NCBI GenBank assembly: GCA_964017185.1 | Contig: OZ024870.1 | Location: forward strand, 24,823,621-24,887,620 | DNA length: 64,000 nucleotides | From: Rugalucina vietnamica | Lineage: Eukaryota > Mollusca > Bivalvia > Lucinida > Lucinidae | Reading direction: 5' to 3' | Shown: positions 1 through 10,514 of the stretch, one piece after another | Layout of the letters: each line of letters begins with the position of its first letter | Numbering within the stretch: the stretch's first letter is position 1 | The notes under the pieces: model-generated | Databases searched by the model: none | Seen by the model: the letters and a program-made list of their open reading frames with translations, nothing else | Told to the model about the DNA's origin: nothing | Made by a program: the position numbers and the translations under genes

Positions 1-185
1 ACCCGAGGTGGGGGAAAAAACTAAATTGACAATTAAGATACTTATACTAAGGGAACATATCGTAAGCCGAGTGAGACTTATTTAAATAAATGAACACGTA
101 CATAAGGTGAAAACAGCAAAAAAGATTAACACCAAAGTTTAACCATAAAACAATTGGACCCGCAACAGGAGTATCGCCTTTAAGA
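1..185 (-). repeat. 3' tail of the recurrent RT element, cut by window edge
   Basis: On the minus strand this matches the 3' untranslated region found at 1,275-1,922, 37,528-37,876 and 55,380-56,036. Shared words are ACCGAGGTGGG-like sequence at the left edge, CGTAAGCCGAGTGAG near position 60 and AGGAGTATCGCCTT near 170. The terminal part of the element lies left of the window. The copy is diverged from the others and is non-coding. Confidence 0.65.
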
Positions 186-1140
186 GTGAACTACCAATCT
201 TTATCCAAAGCATATCTGCATTATAAAAAAACACAAAAGTTCTTTTTTTAAAAACATGATATGTATAAGCAACTGAAAAACAAAGTCTGTTACTCGATTA
301 AACATTGTTGTTAGAATAGGTGTACACTCGACTAAACATTGCTGTTAGAACAAGTGTGTCTCGATAGAAAATGTGCAAAATAATTCAGCTAACAAAATAT
401 ACTCAGAGTCAATGAAAAGTTACCACCACTAAAATGTGTATATTTTGAAAAAAATATATAATATATGTGGTTAAAGTTTTATTCATGATCCTGGTCAACG
501 GCGACTAAAATTAATGACATAAATCAGTTCCACTAGGCCTGGACCTATGGTGCACGTAATGCACGTGCAATTTGTTATTTTCTAAAATTTAGATAACTAG
601 AAATCTCTTTTCCACTCGTCCTCATGCATTCTCTTGCCTCTAATACCCTCATGGAAACCACCACCAAATTGGTTTAACTTTTTCCATCGGCTGGCGGAAT
701 CGAAGGCCTAACTTTCAGGTAGTACCCAATGTTTGCATTTCTTTATACATTTCAATGGAAGCTTCTGATATTTGTCAAGGAGTGTGTATAATCTTTTCGG
801 CTGTGATGAGCACAGTTTTTAATAGCAACGATGAATGACACTCTATGCCATGAAAATGAATGCCGAAGTATAGGCAGTTGTCTTTTTAGAATGTATGAAA
901 AAGTGCCATGTGTTAACTGAATCCGATTCACTGGTAAGTATACAACGTGGATCATTTTCTTGCCAGAAATTTGAATCATCCGATAGCGTGTCCAGGACGC
1001 TGCTGCGAGTCTACCCGCGACCGGGTTTCCTCTCACAATGCACCATAAAAATCTGTCTGTTACGACACGACACACATAGGGTTGCACAACTGACACAGTC
1101 ACAGCCTTGGTACCATTGGTGATCTGTCATGCTTTAATCA
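186..1140 (+). repeat. Degenerate partial copy (copy 0) of the large tandem unit
   Basis: Positions 186-400 align in order with the beginning of the unit at 50,130-50,280: a CATCTGCATTATAAAA word, then a CTCGATTAAACATT word (here duplicated at 293 and 329), then TCTCGATAGAAAATG. Positions about 930-1,130 resemble 28,200-28,380 (a CAGAAATTT word, CAGGACGCTGCTG, a GACACGACACA word). The middle, about 400-930, shows no homology that I can see to the other copies and no convincing gene. Confidence 0.5.
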
Positions 1141-1152
1141 AATTATATTATA

Positions 1153-1995
1153 TTATGAGCCACTGCATAAGAAAACCAACAATTTGCATAGGCGAAAACA
1201 AAGCGGCAGATCAGTGATCAGCGCCGTTGTTTTCGCGCACGGATAGTAAATCCTTCTTAAATCCGAAATTTCAGACTCTATGATGGCCCCGACTTAAAGC
1301 TATTCATTTTAGTTGGTTGGTGCCGGAGCTTCTTGTCTGTTGCTTGGCCCACCGGGGTCCAACTGATGTTTTTCTTTAGCTCCGGAGTTAGTAAGTTATT
1401 TGGCGCCCAGGGATCTCCATCGTCGGGCAGCTTACTCAATCTGTGAGTCCTGGTTTTTGATTCATCAGGATGTTTATCATGATTTATTTGTTTGTTCTTG
1501 ATGATTCATTTACTAGTTAGAGATTCACCACGAGGACCGAAGAACTAACTAAATGTTATGAACCACTGCAGAAGCTGAGGGTGAGGTTACGGCCGTGTAA
1601 AATCGATTTAAACCCGCCAGTAACTTTGTGTTACTGATCGTTCCAAGTCGATACTTCTGTGGTGGTTCTTTTTGTTTTATGTCTTGGTGTTTAAAATATT
1701 TTTGTGCTGTTGGCGCCTTAAGTATGTTTGCATATTTTTAGTTAAGTTAAGGTAACTGAGTGGCCACCTATTGGGAAAATAGCTGCTCATTCGGCTTACG
1801 AAATGTTTTCATGGTAAAAGTACCTGATTGTTAGTTTGGTTTTTTCCCACCTTGGTTTTTGGAGTGGGAGTCTTTTTCTGATTGCGCCTTTTCCTGATCT
1901 TTGCCTACTTGTACTTTTTTTTCATGCTTCTAGCCTGCTTCTGTGACTGTACAGGTCGGTTTGTGTCGGAACCTCAAATTGTTGGTTTTCCCATG
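1153..1995. repeat. MITE (family 2) interrupted by a retroelement tail
   Basis: The left half (1,153-1,274) begins GAGCCACTGCATAAGAAAAC and includes the GGCAGATCAG...CTGATC core. The right half (about 1,923-1,995) holds CTTCTGTGACTGTACAGGTC and ends with an inverted version of the terminal GAAAACCAAC. The family is better preserved at 16,418-16,653 and 34,084-34,317. The two halves are separated by a 5'-truncated copy of the RT element, so this MITE is older than that insertion. Confidence 0.6.
1275..1922 (+). mobile_element. 5'-truncated RT-element copy (3' UTR only)
   Basis: It starts at the sequence encoding the last residues of the RT protein (a SMMAP-like end, near CTCTATGATGGCCCCGAC) and runs through the shared roughly 650-bp 3' untranslated region to the common end CTTTGCCTACTTGTAC plus a T run. 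It contains the conserved small hairpin AGTAACTTTGTGTTACT near 1,620. It lies inside a MITE. Nothing in it is coding. Confidence 0.75.
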
Positions 1996-1999
1996 GACA

Positions 2000-3955
2000 G
2001 GCTCTTATTATATTACATGTATACGTATTTTAATCACACTGTCGCTTGTTTCAGTTGCACAGTAACTGTTACAAATCTACATGTACCCATTTTCATACGG
2101 ACTCGAAGACAGAATAAAAAATCAAGCTTTTCGTCCTTGCTCTGATCGTATCTTAAATCGATCATTCAAGTTATGGTTCTTCTGAAAAATGTCTGGCAAG
2201 TTAGTCAAGCAGTCTTGTTAAACACAGGGACATTTCAATATCAGACATGACATGATTATTTTTAACTGACAGGATTATTGTTAACTGACAGGATATCACC
2301 ATATAGATAGGGACGCTAGACAATATTCTGTTGTTTGTTTTCCTTATTTGTACAAGTATATCGCATAAACAGCATCCGCGCATATTTCGCTTGATATACC
2401 TTAAGTTTGCTGAGTAATAGGCCGTGTCGGCAACTGTTTAAGCACAAAATGCTAGGCCAATGGAATTCTAAATTTTAAGACATGACAATACATCTTTTCG
2501 ATACATTAGAAACAGTGTAATGTTTGTACGTTTGTCAATCTGGCATTCAATCATTGAGTCGTCTCCACTGTCTTGTTCTGCTAGGATTGTTTTGGACTGA
2601 TTTGAAACTGAGGACTTACACAGGTAAAGAGCAGCTCATTTGCCATCTGATACCCATCACTGAGCTATGCGTCATACTATTTAATAAAGGACTTGACATA
2701 TTCAATCTTTCAGCGATTTCGTCAAAAAAGTATCTTGAATTTGGCCAGTCCCTAATTTTGCACAGACAATTTAGTCAAGTGTTGAAAGGGCAAAATGGCA
2801 TTACATTTGGGATTATTGGCTCCGTTTGGGCACATAAAGTCATCAGAGACAAAATAAAACTCAGACAAGTAATAACAATGAAAGATCGGTCTCTTCAGAG
2901 AGACGAAATATAGAAAAGAGGTCATCCGGAAATATGCAATTACTAGGTAATGGTATAATCAGACCATAAAACTAATATGCGCCTATTCAACTTACTCTTA
3001 TAAATCACAATGCTTATTTTGATATCAAAAACATAATTTGGAGATCGGTCGTGGTAAGAAATCTGTCCTATTCATAACCATCCTGAAATATATTCGCCTA
3101 TTCTCACCGTATATCATGGACTCCTAGACTTGGTACCAGTTGAATGGCGGACAATCATGTCGAGGGTAAGAAAATGATTTATTTCTATGTCCTATCGTGA
3201 TGATACCAATCAAAGAGAATAATGATATTATTTTAACATGTTTATGATTAAAATGCCATGCAACCATGGTATGAAATCGATTTAAAGTGGTGTTTTTATT
3301 GGAAAACGAGCGACCTGCTACCAGCGAAAATATATGACTGTTTCGAAATTCGATCGTTTATCATGCATTTGGTGTTGATAAATTTCAAGCCATTGTCAGA
3401 TATAAGACGATATAAAACTGCTGAAAATATAAAAGTAGTAGTTGTCACCAAACATACGCTAAATTGTATAAAAACGAGTAATAATGTCAGGTACCTCGAG
3501 TACGGTGACTTAGAACAGTCAACTAAAATATGGACGGCGACTTGCTAGCTAACAGTACGGCGATTTGTTGTTGATGGAAAGTAACTTGCGCATTTAAACT
3601 CGATGTGGTTCGAGTTCAGCACAGTTTCACCCGTCAGCTGTTCTGCAAAAGTTGTTATGGACCGTGATAAACCGATATTATTGCAAAAGTACCCATGTCA
3701 CACGATATTAACAGTCATTATATTAATATAGCAATTCTCGCGCGCACGTGCTGTTAATGCATTGTTTTATTTATGCTCTTTACCTGGTGCAACGCAAAAC
3801 ACGTGCTAAATATAAGTAACTGAAGTCCGCTCGAAACAAGCATAATCGTGAAAACTGTTACGCGTATGAAAATGTGATGAGGCTGTAAAATATAGTGCAT
3901 ACTATAATAGCGATCAAAAATGATTTTGTCATTCGTTAACATTCGCTAGGTCCCT
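2000..3955. other. No recognisable gene or element
   Basis: Open frames here (for example 2,524-2,913 plus, 129 codons, and 3,258-3,548 plus, 96 codons) show no domain, no family resemblance and no flanking splice context that I can support. A small direct repeat of TTAACTGACAGGAT lies at 2,263-2,294. The composition is AT-rich and looks intergenic. Confidence 0.5.
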
Positions 3956-4004
3956 CGGGGAGTGTTGAAAGAAAACATTCGAGCCACTGGAAGTCAGGTG
4001 AGGC

Positions 4005-5412
4005 ACTTTATTCAAGACTGCTGCGTACTTGCATAGGCCTTCAATACACTAAATCGTCTACACAGTTCTCTACCATGTAAATACGAGTTCTTAAGGAACG
4101 TATTACCATGCAGTAACTACTGCTTCGCCAATCACTTTCAACTTTACTGAATAGTTTCTGTAAAAACATTTCGTTTTTAACTTTCAATTGCCGTAAGTCT
4201 TTGATTCGCGTGCTCAAAATAGTTACCGATGTTTTGCATGCCTCTTTGATCAATTCCATATCCTGCTCGCTTATTGTCGAGATAGATGTGTGACAGAAAT
4301 TTATCAACTTTTCCAAATATGCTTGCAGGTCCTAAAAATGATTAATTTCAGAGGTGTACCTAGTTTTCCTTTCATTGAATGTTGGGCTGTCCTCGTGCCC
4401 CCATAGATTTATCTCTCCTGTTGAGCAAGGATTTATCTTTTTTCCATCCACGCAAATTTTGAAAATTTGTAGCTGATCAGGATCAGAAAGCGATACCGTT
4501 TCTATTACATCATACAGTATGTCAGGGTCACTGCTGTCAACAATTATTTGATCATCAACCAGAACTCTCCTGTCTGGAACAATGAAATTCACTTTAGATT
4601 ATTCAGGTCTCTGTAATCCAGGAGATGTTTCATTGTGTCGTATATGTCATTTGTTCTTTGGGCCGCCCATGAAACGTAAGAAACGCCCATGGAACAACCG
4701 AAGCCCAGTACACCAGAACTCTTTCACTCCTTCACTAAAGCGCATTGTAGTTGTAACATCATCTAGACTGTACCACCTCACAATGTCCAGGAACAGCAAA
4801 AATGTTATGTTTGTCATTGGAAATTTTCCATCACTAAGCAGACGATTAAATTGTACATATTCGTCTAGTTTTCCAGCCTTCTTCAAACTTTCAATAACAT
4901 TTGGTAACATTTTAACCAAGAAACATCTTTAAAAATGATTATTGTCGAAGATTAATATCTGTTCTGCAATAAGGTACAGGTACAGGTACTTTTTAAAGAG
5001 ATGCAGTTTGTTGCCTTTTTCATCTTCCATATGGGAAAAACCCGGATGCAGGTCAAAAATGATCTGAGATGTCTTCGATAAACAATAATTCAAACAGTAC
5101 ATCATTTTCGCTTTCTTCTGTGACCACGCCATATATGGGTCCAGGCGTATCGTCACTGAAACTTCCATTGCTGTCCTCACGAGCTGTTTTAATCAGTTTC
5201 TTAAATGGACTGTCTTTTGGAATTTTATGAGGCTTGGAAACATGGACAGTTTGGGTGTTTTCAATTATTGTGATCTCCCGGCCTTGTTCACGACAAAGTT
5301 CTTTTTTGTAATTTTTTATTCTCATCTGACACAACAATATAAGAATACAAATACAAACACATGCTATGAGAACAAGAAAGTGACATACAGCAAGCATATT
5401 TGAAATAAACAC
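4005..5412 (-). pseudogene. Host-type gene of unknown function, decayed or multi-exon
   Basis: On the minus strand the segments 5,412-5,053, 5,050-4,930, 4,919-4,647, 4,592-4,332 and 4,316-4,041 read as plausible soluble protein in consecutive order, followed by a polyadenylation signal AATAAA at 4,012-4,007. Residue runs such as DGKFPMTNI, FLLFLDIVRWYSLDD and FLRFMG look like genuine protein, and I associate them only loosely with uncharacterised bivalve proteins. The last four segments share one frame. They are separated by in-frame stops at each ATCATTTTT word, and a 24-codon stretch (about 4,660-4,590, QRTNDIYDTMKHLLDYRDLN) sits in another frame between two compensating shifts. An apparent hydrophobic stretch at 5,390-5,320 (VLIACVCICILILL) may be a membrane segment, but it also has the form of a pyrimidine-rich intron end before CAG|ATGAG. 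It could be a pseudogene or a gene with unusually small introns. No function can be assigned. Confidence 0.45.
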
Positions 5413-5419
5413 AAAAACA

Positions 5420-5838
5420 TGTCATGATAACATCGACAAACTATTACATAGTTATATACTCAGCATACATGTCCTTTTAGCACAGTTGCGTAAGCCAAAC
5501 AATAAATATCATTATTTAGTATAATCAGGACATGTTAGAAATACAAACATATTGTTTTGCTGTATATATCGATTTCGTAACATAGCATGCAGGTACCTTT
5601 GTGCATTGCATGGCTGAAGCGAATACGCCTCAGCGATTATCGAAAATACGACTATACATATATATTTATATTTGACAGTTCACTGGTTTACATGTACACA
5701 TCAAACTCGTGCCCAGTTTGTCGTCATGTATTAAAATCGGCTGAAAAAGGTCTAGTGCTTAGTTCTTTGTTAAATTCTAAAATAAGAGTGTACCGGAATT
5801 TGGATATAATTGTTATGAAGTATATATGTGCAGTAGGA
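5420..5838. other. Flank and probable 3' untranslated region of the Tx1-type LINE
   Basis: This lies immediately 3' of the LINE frame on the minus strand. It is AT-rich with no clear poly-A or microsatellite tail, so the exact 3' end and target-site duplication of the LINE could not be placed. A short open frame at 5,587-5,859 (plus) is antisense to this region and I do not support it. Confidence 0.4.
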
Positions 5839-8800
5839 TTACAAGTCAAAGGTAAGTAGCCATCTTTGCCAATAGGTATGAAATTGTCTGAATGTGTCGT
5901 TTTTAATCGCTATGAGCTTTTCTACTTGGAGATATTGCTTTACAAAGTTTTGCCATCCTGGTACTGTTAAGGCTTTATCGTTCAATTTACAATTGTATAT
6001 GTAGTATCTAGTTACTGTAAGTAGATAATTTATAGGTCTGGTATGTTTCGACATGTTTGAGATTCCGAAAATTGCCCTGACTTTGTCAATATTAATAAGG
6101 TAGCCACTTTTATCGTAAATCCATTGTTCAATATTTTCCCAGAATGTATTAACCGCATTACAATTCCAAAACAAATGTTCGATTTTTTCTACGTCTTCAT
6201 TACAAAATGTACATAGGTTATTTTGTCGTATGTTCATTTTTGTTAAAAGATCATTTGTTGCTAGGATCCTATGAAGAATTCGGTATTGGAACCAGTGTAG
6301 TTTAGTATTTTTACAGCAAATATTTGGAATGTTATATATCATTTTCCAATTCAAATCTATATTATGAAAAATTTGGTCCCACTTTATTTGGCTTTTTACC
6401 TCCACATTTTTGTATATTAAAAGTTTATACATATCCTGGCTTCCTTTACTACTCTTCAATATAAGTTTTACGTTAAAAGGTAAAACACTATTTGTTAAAG
6501 GAAATGGATCAGTGATTAAATCAATTCCTAGCTGCCTTACGTAATTTTCAACTACTGTTTTGATTCCTAAAAACTCTAAAAAGTTGCATTGAATATCATA
6601 TTTATTTTGAAACACGTCGTGAGATAAAAATCTTCCATCTTGATTGACAAGGTCTTTAATAAAAATAATGTTTTTATCATACCATCGCCTATAAAATACA
6701 GGTACATTGTTAATTTTGATTTTGCTATTGTTCCATAAATTGATTCCCATTATGTCTTCTTTTGTTTTAGGACTCAATAACTTGATAAAATTATACCAGG
6801 CGTCTAACACATCGGACCAGAATTTGTTACTGCAGATGTTCTTTATCTCTTCGATGTAAGTATCGCCTTTTTTTAATAAAATTTCTACATTTCCGTGTAA
6901 ACTTTCAAATAATGTCTTATACTTTGAGTCACATTTAACAAGTCTTCTTATCCATCCCAGTTTTAAAGCTAATATATATTTCTCTATGTTTATCATACGT
7001 AAGCCTCCTTGGTCAAAGTCTTGGATAATTACGTCCCGTTTAATTCTATCTGTAGACGATTTCCATATGAATTCAAAGAATAATTTGTTTAATTTGGAAA
7101 TTGTTTCTCTACTAGGATTTGGTAATGCAATAATCAAGTGATTTAATTTTGATACTAATAGAGTTTTAAGAACTGTTAATCTTCCTAAAGGAGTAAGAAT
7201 TCTTTTTGCCCATGATTTCATTTCTTTTTCTATTTCTTCAAACTTTGTATTATAGTTTATATCCACAATTGTGTCTAAATTACACGAAAATTTTATACCT
7301 AAAATAGTGAAATCGTTTTGATTCCAGTCAAGTTTAAGTCTATGGTTAAAAGTTTCACCACTAAATTTTCTCGATCCTATCCACACTGCTCTTGTTTTAT
7401 TGGCATTCAATTTTAAACCTGAAGCTAAAGCAAATTTATTTAAAATCTTAAGTGCTTCGTTTAGGGAGTTTTCAGAACCATCTAATAATATTGTTGTGTC
7501 GTCTGCAAACTGAGAGAGAAGGTATTCTATTCCTGCTATTTCTATTCCTTTTATATCTGGGTTGGCCTTAAATTGACGAGAAAGTATTTCAGCACATAAA
7601 AGAAAAATGTAAGGGGACAGAGGGTCGCCTTGTCTACAACCCCTTTGCACAGTGAAAGGTTCAGAGAGAAAACCATTCTGGATAACACATGATTGAATAT
7701 CATTATAAAATACGCTGATCCATCTTTTTATGGAGTCTCCAAAATTTAGAAAGTTAAGAGTTCGATTAATAAATTTCCAAGAAATAGAATCAAAAGCTTT
7801 CTCAAAATCGACGATAAGAAGAAGACCCGGTATATCTTGTTCGTCAGTTATATGAAGAATGTCATAAATTAATCTCGTATTTTCTCCGATATACCTTCCG
7901 CTAAGAAATCCTGTTTGGTCTTCCGAGATGATACCGGTTAGAACCGATTTAATTCGTTCAGCTATACATGCAGATGCAATTTTATATACAACATTTAATA
8001 AGGTAATGGGACGCCAATTTTTTAAAAACTGTTTTGGTTTATCACCTTTAGGTATGCATGTTATTAAGCCTTGTCTTTGGGTTATTGATAACTTTCCCTC
8101 CTTATATGATTCGTTTAGGGCTCTTTTTAAGAAAACTTTTATATCATTATAAAAGAATTTAAAAAATTCTGAAGTAAATCCGTCAGTCCCCGGACTTTTA
8201 TTATTCTTCATTTTCCTTAACGCAGCTAATATTTCCTTGTCCGTTAATTCACCTTCTAGACTATTCTTGCTTTCCAAAGAGAGTTTCGGATGATGTTGAA
8301 TATTTTCTAAAATTGAAGTAATTTCATCGTCTTGAGTTTCATTTAAATCATGGCATTTATATAAGTTTTCATAAAAATGTTTTACCTCATGTAGTATTTC
8401 TTTCTGTTTTGTTATTGTTTCGCCATTACCATTTTCTATTTTATATATTGTTTTATTTGTGAAGTTACGTGATTCTAAATTACAGAAGTATTTAGTTGGT
8501 TTTTCACCCTCTTCTGCCCATTTTACCCTAGACCTAATTATAATACCCTTAAGTTTTTCTTTTCTAACGTTTTCTAATTCTTCCTTTTTTGTTTCTATTA
8601 AGTCAAAGTTTAATTGAGTCGAATTTTCTAAAGAAGCAATTTCTTGTATTAGTTTCTCTTCATCTTCTTTCCTCTTCTTTTGCTTATAGGCGGAATACGA
8701 TATAGTTTTACCTCTAATTTCCATAAGTAACATTTCTAGAAAAAGCTGATGTGAAATCGTTATTTCCAATAGATCATTATTTAAATTATCTTCAATAAAC

Positions 8801-9660
8801 TCCTTACTATACACGGGTAACATATATCGTTCTTTTATATCAACGATACATTGCTTTACTGCATTTACATAATCTTTATCTTTAAGTAAGCTAGTATTGA
8901 ATTTCCAAAGACCTCTTCCTTTGACAAATTCATTAAATTCAAGGGAAAGCACGACAGTTGAGTGGTCCGATCTATAACTAGGTAAAATTTCTAAATCATT
9001 TACGTTTTGCATAATAGTTTCTGAAATGAGAAAGAAGTCTAAACGTGCCTGTTTTATTGGATTTGACTTTCTCCATGTATAACGTTTCAGATTATTGTAT
9101 AATTCTCGAAAGGGATCGACCATATTCAGTTCATCCTTTATGTCTATTACCTTTTGTTTAGCTCTTGGGTTGTTAATATTTACATAGTTATATGTATCCA
9201 AATCTTGAGATTGAACCAGGTTAAAATCACCACAAATGATAACTTTCTCATTAGCAAATTCTTCTATAGCTTCGTACATAGTTTGATAAAAGATTGGCAT
9301 GTCGTCATTTGGTCCATAGATATTGACCAAAGAAATATGTTGGCCTTCAATCTCTAAATCAAGTATAAGAAGATTACCTTCTTGGTCTGCATTCGACCGG
9401 AGAATTTTATATTCGATATTATTATTAAATAAAATGCACACACCTCGTGAATTTGAGTTATATGAATTAAAGATTATCTCCCCTCCCCACTCAGCTTTTA
9501 TATATGGTTCCATGCTCTTAGTAAAATGAGTGTCTTGTAAACAATAAATATTATGCCCTTTGTTCCTTAAATAATTGAATACATCTTTTCTTTTTGTATA
9601 TTCACCTAGACCTCTGCAATTTGTTGAAGAAATTGTTATTAAATTTTTCTCACTTGCCAT
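5839..9660 (-). CDS. LINE ORF2, L1/Tx1-type endonuclease-reverse transcriptase
   Basis: This is a single unbroken frame of about 1,270 residues from the ATG at 9,660 (MASEKNLIT); the frame is open a further 24 codons upstream. Known role of the family: the protein nicks target DNA and copies its own RNA at the nick. Visible parts, counted from the open-frame start at 9,732: an APE-like endonuclease at about residues 30-260, with LQDTHF, NIYGPN, CGDFN (about 167) and SDHSTVVL (about 253); RT at about 515-830, with NNKSPGTDGF, WRPITLL, VDFEKAFD (about 643), RQGDPLSPYIF, FADDTTILLDG (about 742) and LGIKFS; and a C-terminal zf-RVT-type region near 1,170, CTFCNEDVEKIEHLFWNC. All catalytic acidic residues are present. 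No ORF1 is visible upstream, so the copy may be 5'-truncated. The choice of L1/Tx1 over other LINE clades rests on motif style and the C-terminal Cys-rich region. Confidence 0.9.
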   Translation of the reverse strand: MASEKNLITISSTNCRGLGEYTKRKDVFNYLRNKGHNIYCLQDTHFTKSMEPYIKAEWGGEIIFNSYNSNSRGVCILFNNNIEYKILRSNADQEGNLLILDLEIEGQHISLVNIYGPNDDMPIFYQTMYEAIEEFANEKVIICGDFNLVQSQDLDTYNYVNINNPRAKQKVIDIKDELNMVDPFRELYNNLKRYTWRKSNPIKQARLDFFLISETIMQNVNDLEILPSYRSDHSTVVLSLEFNEFVKGRGLWKFNTSLLKDKDYVNAVKQCIVDIKERYMLPVYSKEFIEDNLNNDLLEITISHQLFLEMLLMEIRGKTISYSAYKQKKRKEDEEKLIQEIASLENSTQLNFDLIETKKEELENVRKEKLKGIIIRSRVKWAEEGEKPTKYFCNLESRNFTNKTIYKIENGNGETITKQKEILHEVKHFYENLYKCHDLNETQDDEITSILENIQHHPKLSLESKNSLEGELTDKEILAALRKMKNNKSPGTDGFTSEFFKFFYNDIKVFLKRALNESYKEGKLSITQRQGLITCIPKGDKPKQFLKNWRPITLLNVVYKIASACIAERIKSVLTGIISEDQTGFLSGRYIGENTRLIYDILHITDEQDIPGLLLIVDFEKAFDSISWKFINRTLNFLNFGDSIKRWISVFYNDIQSCVIQNGFLSEPFTVQRGCRQGDPLSPYIFLLCAEILSRQFKANPDIKGIEIAGIEYLLSQFADDTTILLDGSENSLNEALKILNKFALASGLKLNANKTRAVWIGSRKFSGETFNHRLKLDWNQNDFTILGIKFSCNLDTIVDINYNTKFEEIEKEMKSWAKRILTPLGRLTVLKTLLVSKLNHLIIALPNPSRETISKLNKLFFEFIWKSSTDRIKRDVIIQDFDQGGLRMINIEKYILALKLGWIRRLVKCDSKYKTLFESLHGNVEILLKKGDTYIEEIKNICSNKFWSDVLDAWYNFIKLLSPKTKEDIMGINLWNNSKIKINNVPVFYRRWYDKNIIFIKDLVNQDGRFLSHDVFQNKYDIQCNFLEFLGIKTVVENYVRQLGIDLITDPFPLTNSVLPFNVKLILKSSKGSQDMYKLLIYKNVEVKSQIKWDQIFHNIDLNWKMIYNIPNICCKNTKLHWFQYRILHRILATNDLLTKMNIRQNNLCTFCNEDVEKIEHLFWNCNAVNTFWENIEQWIYDKSGYLINIDKVRAIFGISNMSKHTRPINYLLTVTRYYIYNCKLNDKALTVPGWQNFVKQYLQVEKLIAIKNDTFRQFHTYWQRWLLTFDL

Positions 9661-10200
9661 TTTCAATTGTAAACAGAATTTGACAATCCACAATGGGAGC
9701 GATCCGATGTGTACATGCATCAGTGATGTCATTATAAAGCAACAATCTTTTCATTATATTCAGGAATTGGTCAGATGTCTTATCTATGAACACACAAACA
9801 AAATAAACATAAAAACATACATAAACATAAACATAACACAAAGAAACATTTACAACATACATGACGCAGTTGATGCGAAATGAGCCCATACAAAGCTCGG
9901 GGAGAAGTGTTGTTTCTATCAAAAATGCTTTTATAACAACATTCACGTTGTTTTCCTGACTCAAACCTTGATTGTGAACCTAATTGAACAGTATTTCATA
10001 CTAATTTTGATTTATTTTAATTATATTTTTCAGATTTAGCAGTATACGATTGTTCATGTGTAAAGATCATGTGTGGATTGTTCATGTGGGACTATGTTAC
10101 AGTCAATATCAAAAGGGATGCTTCTTAAGATATTACGGTAGGTACTTTATGAATAGTGTTTGTCCTCACTAAATATATTGGACTTACTTGAAATATACCC
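9661..10200. other. 5' flank of the LINE, microsatellite-rich
   Basis: It contains a degenerate (ACATAAA)n-like tract at about 9,785-9,860 on the plus strand. A 104-codon frame (9,650-9,964 minus) is mostly a translation of this tract (repeated VYVCFYVY) and does not look like a LINE ORF1. No ORF1 RNA-binding motif is visible. Confidence 0.45.
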
Positions 10201-10510
10201 ACCGTATTCGTTCTAATAAGCGCACAGTGCGCCCAACATTTCAAAACCAACCACAGCCAAGAAACGAATAGTCGCTCCAACAAGCGCACCCTAGGATCGA
10301 AAACAACACATAAACTGCTTAAATTTCAATGTCATAGATACCAATGATGATATCATATAAGTTTTCTAATCGTTGCAAAACGGTATTTGTGTAAAATTTG
10401 TATAGATTACCATATGTTAGTCGAACAGTGTGCGCTTATGCACATGCTTTTCGAAAATGACCTGGGTGTGCGCCTATTGGAGTATGTGCGCTAATTAGAA
10501 CGAATACGGT
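10201..10510. repeat. MITE, 310 bp, 25-bp terminal inverted repeats
   Basis: The left end ACCGTATTCGTTCTAATAAG and the right end, read on the minus strand, agree at 24 of 25 positions (10,201-10,225 against 10,510-10,486). GCGCAC-type motifs recur just inside each end (10,220, 10,283, 10,431). It is non-coding. No clear target-site duplication could be recognised, so the superfamily is open. Confidence 0.8.
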
Positions 10511-10514
10511 AATT

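Noticed and set aside
2524-2913. 129-codon open frame on the plus strand
   Set aside because: No domain, no compositional support, no splice or promoter context; typical chance length in AT-rich animal DNA.
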